From Paenibacillus melissococcoides (GTDB taxonomy: Bacteria > Bacillota > Bacilli > Paenibacillales > Paenibacillaceae), in the NCBI GenBank assembly GCA_944800085.1, contig CALYLO010000009.1, positions 291,001 to 355,000 on the forward strand: a stretch of 64,000 nucleotides of DNA, read 5' to 3'. Positions 61,692 through 64,000 of this stretch are shown piece by piece (position 1 is the first letter of the stretch; every line of letters starts with the position of its first letter). The position numbers were made by a program, and so were the translations under genes. Under the pieces are notes generated by a model. That model had not been told where the DNA came from. It saw only the letters and a list, made by a program, of their open reading frames with translations, and ran no database searches.

Positions 61692-62927
61692 ATGAATCAG
61701 AGGCTGGCGGTGCCCACGCCGCAGCAAATGGCGTGGCAGGATTTGGAGTGGGGCATGTTTTTTCACTTCGGCATCAATACGTATTGCGATCAGGAATGGG
61801 GAGACGGGACGGATTCCCCGGCATTGTTCAACCCGGCGGAGCTGGATGCGCGGCAGTGGATCCGGACCGCGAAGGAAGCCGGCTTCAACTATGTCATTCT
61901 GACGGCGAAGCATCATGACGGCTTCTGTCTGTGGCCGACCAAGACGACCGATTACTCGGTCCGGTCAAGCCCGTGGAAGAACGGGCAGGGCGATGTCGTG
62001 CGCGAGGTCGCGGACGCCTGCCGGGAGAAAGGGATGAAGTTCGGCGTATACGTGTCGCCATGGGATCGCAATGCGCCATGCTATGCCGATCCGGCCGCGT
62101 ATGACGATTTCTATGCGGAGCAGTTGACCGAGCTGCTGACCGGATACGGGCCACTCGTCGAGGTATGGTTCGACGGGGCGGGCTCCGAAGGGCGCGAATA
62201 TGATTGGAAGCGCATTATCGGCCTCGTGAAGCGGCATCAGCCGGACGCGATGATCTTCAATATGGGCGCTCCGACGATCCGCTGGGTCGGGAATGAGGAC
62301 GGCGTCGCCCCGTATCCGTGCTGGAACACGGCGGAGAGCGCCCGGGTCAGCATGTTCACGAACGATATGAATACATGGATGGAGGAGACGCCGGGCTGGG
62401 TGCCGGCGGAATGCGATGTGCCGATCCGGAAGCGGCATTGGTTCTGGCATCCGAACGATGAGCACAGCCTGCACTCCCTCGCTCATTTAATGGACTTGTA
62501 CTACCGCTCGGTCGGACATGGAACGACGCTGCTGTTGAATGTCTCTCCGGACAACCGCGGCCTGCTGCCGGAGGCCGACACGAAGCGCGTGCTCGAATTC
62601 GGGGCGGAGATCCGCAGCCGGTTCGGACAGCCGCTGGGCTCCGCCTCCGGCACAGGGTCCGAGCTTGAGCTGACGCTGGATGGAGAACCCCTCATCGATC
62701 ATATCGTGACGATGGAGGATATCGCCTGCGGGGAACGGGTACACGAATACACGATCGAGGCAGAGGTCGGCGGCGAGTGGAAGCCGGTCGCAGCGGGCAG
62801 CGCCATCGGCCATAAAAAGATCGACCGTATCGAGCCGACGCGGACGACCCGCATCCGGATCCGCGTCACGGAGGAGGCGGCTGAGCCGCATATTCGCAGC
62901 TTGGCCGCCTATGCGGCCGGGGAATAA
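61692..62927 (+). CDS. Alpha-L-fucosidase, glycoside hydrolase family 29
   Basis: A 411-residue GH29 enzyme. The catalytic domain (1-320) has WGMFFHFGINTYCDQEWGDG, FNYVILTAKHHDGFCLWPTK and the nucleophile Asp in VEVWFDGAGSEG. A short C-terminal beta domain follows. There is no signal peptide, so it should act inside the cell on fucosides brought in by the transporter encoded upstream. The start is the ATG at 61692 after GAGGAGCGG; an upstream in-frame ATG has no such site. It ends the operon, with a strong terminator behind. Confidence 0.92.
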   Translation: MNQRLAVPTPQQMAWQDLEWGMFFHFGINTYCDQEWGDGTDSPALFNPAELDARQWIRTAKEAGFNYVILTAKHHDGFCLWPTKTTDYSVRSSPWKNGQGDVVREVADACREKGMKFGVYVSPWDRNAPCYADPAAYDDFYAEQLTELLTGYGPLVEVWFDGAGSEGREYDWKRIIGLVKRHQPDAMIFNMGAPTIRWVGNEDGVAPYPCWNTAESARVSMFTNDMNTWMEETPGWVPAECDVPIRKRHWFWHPNDEHSLHSLAHLMDLYYRSVGHGTTLLLNVSPDNRGLLPEADTKRVLEFGAEIRSRFGQPLGSASGTGSELELTLDGEPLIDHIVTMEDIACGERVHEYTIEAEVGGEWKPVAAGSAIGHKKIDRIEPTRTTRIRIRVTEEAAEPHIRSLAAYAAGE

Positions 62928-62960
62928 GGCATAATCGGATTAGCATACGGAGCAACAAGG

Positions 62961-63010
62961 AGCAAGGAGCGGCCGCAGCGGAAGGAATGCGGTTACTCCT
63001 TGCTTTTTTT
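62961..63010 (+). terminator. Terminator of the fucoside operon
   Basis: AGCAAGGAG and CTCCTTGCT form a 9-bp outer stem with an inner CCGCA/TGCGG pairing, followed by seven T. The remaining 158 nt before mgtE hold no gene and no structure I could match to the Mg2+-sensing M-box. Confidence 0.85.
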
Positions 63011-63168
63011 CATATAATATGAAAGATTTAATAGGTAAAGTTCGCAGGCCGCACAACGTGTCGGTACCGACGGAATGTGTTAATCATATGATGAAGAGAT
63101 TGGCCTTGGCGCGGCGCCTGGACAACGGAGGGAGAAGTCCTGCGGAACATCATGAAGGAGGTGGCGGA

Positions 63169-64000
63169 GTGAGCAGACAACACACCAATGACTCGAACGA
63201 TGCGGGCAGCGGAGGCAGAGAGCCGGAAGATATCGTGGCGGAGGCGATTCAGATTCTGGAGGGAGACGACGAATCGATTCGGCATGCCTTCCGGTACTGG
63301 CACCCGTATGACCTCGCTCTCGTCTACCGGGACGCGAAGATGACGCACCGCACCCGCTTGCTGGAGGTGCTCGACTTCGATCAGCTTACGGGCATCATGC
63401 GCGAGCTGGATCCGGCGCTGCAGCTGGAGTCATTTCAGATGCTCGGGCGCGAGCGGGCTGCGGAAGTATTGAACCGCATGGATAACGACGACTTGGCCGA
63501 CACGATGGCGGCCGTCAGCGTGGAAGCGAAGGAATTCCTGCTCTCGCTGATGAAGCGGGAAGAGAGGGATACGGTACGCAAGCTCTTGACCTACGAGCCG
63601 GAGACGGCCGGCGGTCTGATGACGAACCGCTACGTCTGGTTCTATGAGCGCTATACGGTGCGGGAAGCCGTCGAGAAGGTGAAGGCCTTCGCCGAATTGA
63701 CGAAGCATGTGCATTATTTTTATGTCGTAAATGAAGAAAAGCGTCTTGTCGGCACGCTCTCGTACCGCGAGCTGGTGTTGGCCCAGGAGACGGAGACGAT
63801 TCAAGCCTTGATGAATGAGAAGGTCATCTCGGTTACGGCCGACACGGATCAGGAAGAAGTCGCCCGCCTGTTCGAGCAGTATGACTTCCTCTCGATGCCG
63901 GTCGTGGATGAAAATAACCGGCTGATCGGGATCGTGACGGTCGATGACGTCATCGACGTCCTGCGGGAAGAGGCGCATGAGGATTTCAATAAATACTCGG
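63169..64000 (+). CDS. mgtE: Magnesium transporter MgtE, N-terminal part (runs off the window)
   Basis: A GTG start follows GAAGGAGGTGGCG. The 277 codons present give the MgtE N domain (about 35-140; RMDNDDLADTMAAVSVEAKE and the YEPETAGGLMTNRY segment that ends it) and the two CBS domains (about 150-270; HYFYVVNEEKRLVGTLSYRE, FLSMPVVDENNRLIGIVTVD, then DVIDVLREEAHEDFNKYS). The Mg2+ channel helices lie beyond the window. The CBS/N part closes the channel when internal Mg2+ is high. Confidence 0.92.
   Translation, partial: MSRQHTNDSNDAGSGGREPEDIVAEAIQILEGDDESIRHAFRYWHPYDLALVYRDAKMTHRTRLLEVLDFDQLTGIMRELDPALQLESFQMLGRERAAEVLNRMDNDDLADTMAAVSVEAKEFLLSLMKREERDTVRKLLTYEPETAGGLMTNRYVWFYERYTVREAVEKVKAFAELTKHVHYFYVVNEEKRLVGTLSYRELVLAQETETIQALMNEKVISVTADTDQEEVARLFEQYDFLSMPVVDENNRLIGIVTVDDVIDVLREEAHEDFNKYS

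Noticed and set aside
63011..63168. Mg2+ riboswitch (M-box) upstream of mgtE
   Set aside because: The leader is only about 150 nt and I could not find the conserved M-box segments in it.

Overview
The window looks like a chromosome segment of a Paenibacillus-type Firmicute. Genes are moderately high in G+C and have strong AGGAGG-type ribosome binding sites, with GTG and TTG starts in use. It carries the B. subtilis-like block ydcC-alr-ndoAI-ndoA-tex-cmpA-sprT, YesM/YesN-type sugar sensors, CUT1 sugar transporters, an SLH-domain surface protein and CcpA-type cre sites. Species cannot be fixed from the sequence alone.

Layout, left to right. (1) 1-5.1 kb: a short myo-inositol operon (mmsA, iolC, iolJ, minus strand), divergent from iolR and a tautomerase. 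The shared promoter region has three sites fitting the IolR motif as I recall it. (2) 5.1-10.7 kb: two small genes, an aldo/keto reductase pseudogene, an exported alpha/beta hydrolase, a patch of 45-53 nt tandem repeats in two orientations, and an orphan ABC ATPase whose C-terminus runs into unrecognised, decayed DNA. (3) 10.7-17 kb: a large low-G+C LRR/MucBP/SLH surface protein, then the wreck of a phage-type replication module (DNA ligase, DnaB-like helicase, AAA+ loader) joined to a broken sugar isomerase. (4) 17-26.6 kb: an FAD oxidoreductase, a collapsed STM4015-STM4014-STM4012-STM4011-type cluster with a frameshifted cysC, a membrane-anchored trypsin-like protease, a beta-lactamase-fold hydrolase, and remnants of an AlkZ-like protein and a GH95 fucosidase. 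(5) 27-34 kb: an FMN/FAD fumarate-reductase-like lipoprotein, then the glyoxylate shunt (zinc-ribbon peptide, aceA, aceB, 59-residue peptide) and a YtoI-like HTH-DRTGG-CBS-HotDog regulator. The same TATATAA palindromes sit over both promoters. (6) 34-36.3 kb: two more remnants (metallophosphoesterase, adenine deaminase), then an intact two-gene unit, a TIR-like protein with a sensor-like C-terminus overlapping a 76-residue basic protein: a candidate defence system. (7) 36.4-43.8 kb: a sugar-sensing unit (binding-protein sensor, histidine kinase, AraC-type response regulator) with its ABC transporter. (8) 43.8-54.8 kb: the ydcC-to-sprT block, interrupted by a decayed M60-like protease. (9) 54.8-64 kb: tRNA-Asn, tRNA-Ser, an alpha-fucoside utilisation operon (AraC regulator, ABC transporter, GH29 fucosidase) and the start of mgtE.

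The most striking overall feature is decay. Seventeen entries are marked as broken genes in 64 kb. Some have internal deletions that fuse neighbours; others differ by one base in a homopolymer, so part of the signal may be sequencing error. The features most worth following up are the TIR-like two-gene unit, the palindrome-controlled glyoxylate operon, the dispersed intergenic repeats, and the mazF-type toxin ndoA that is out of frame at a run of nine T.
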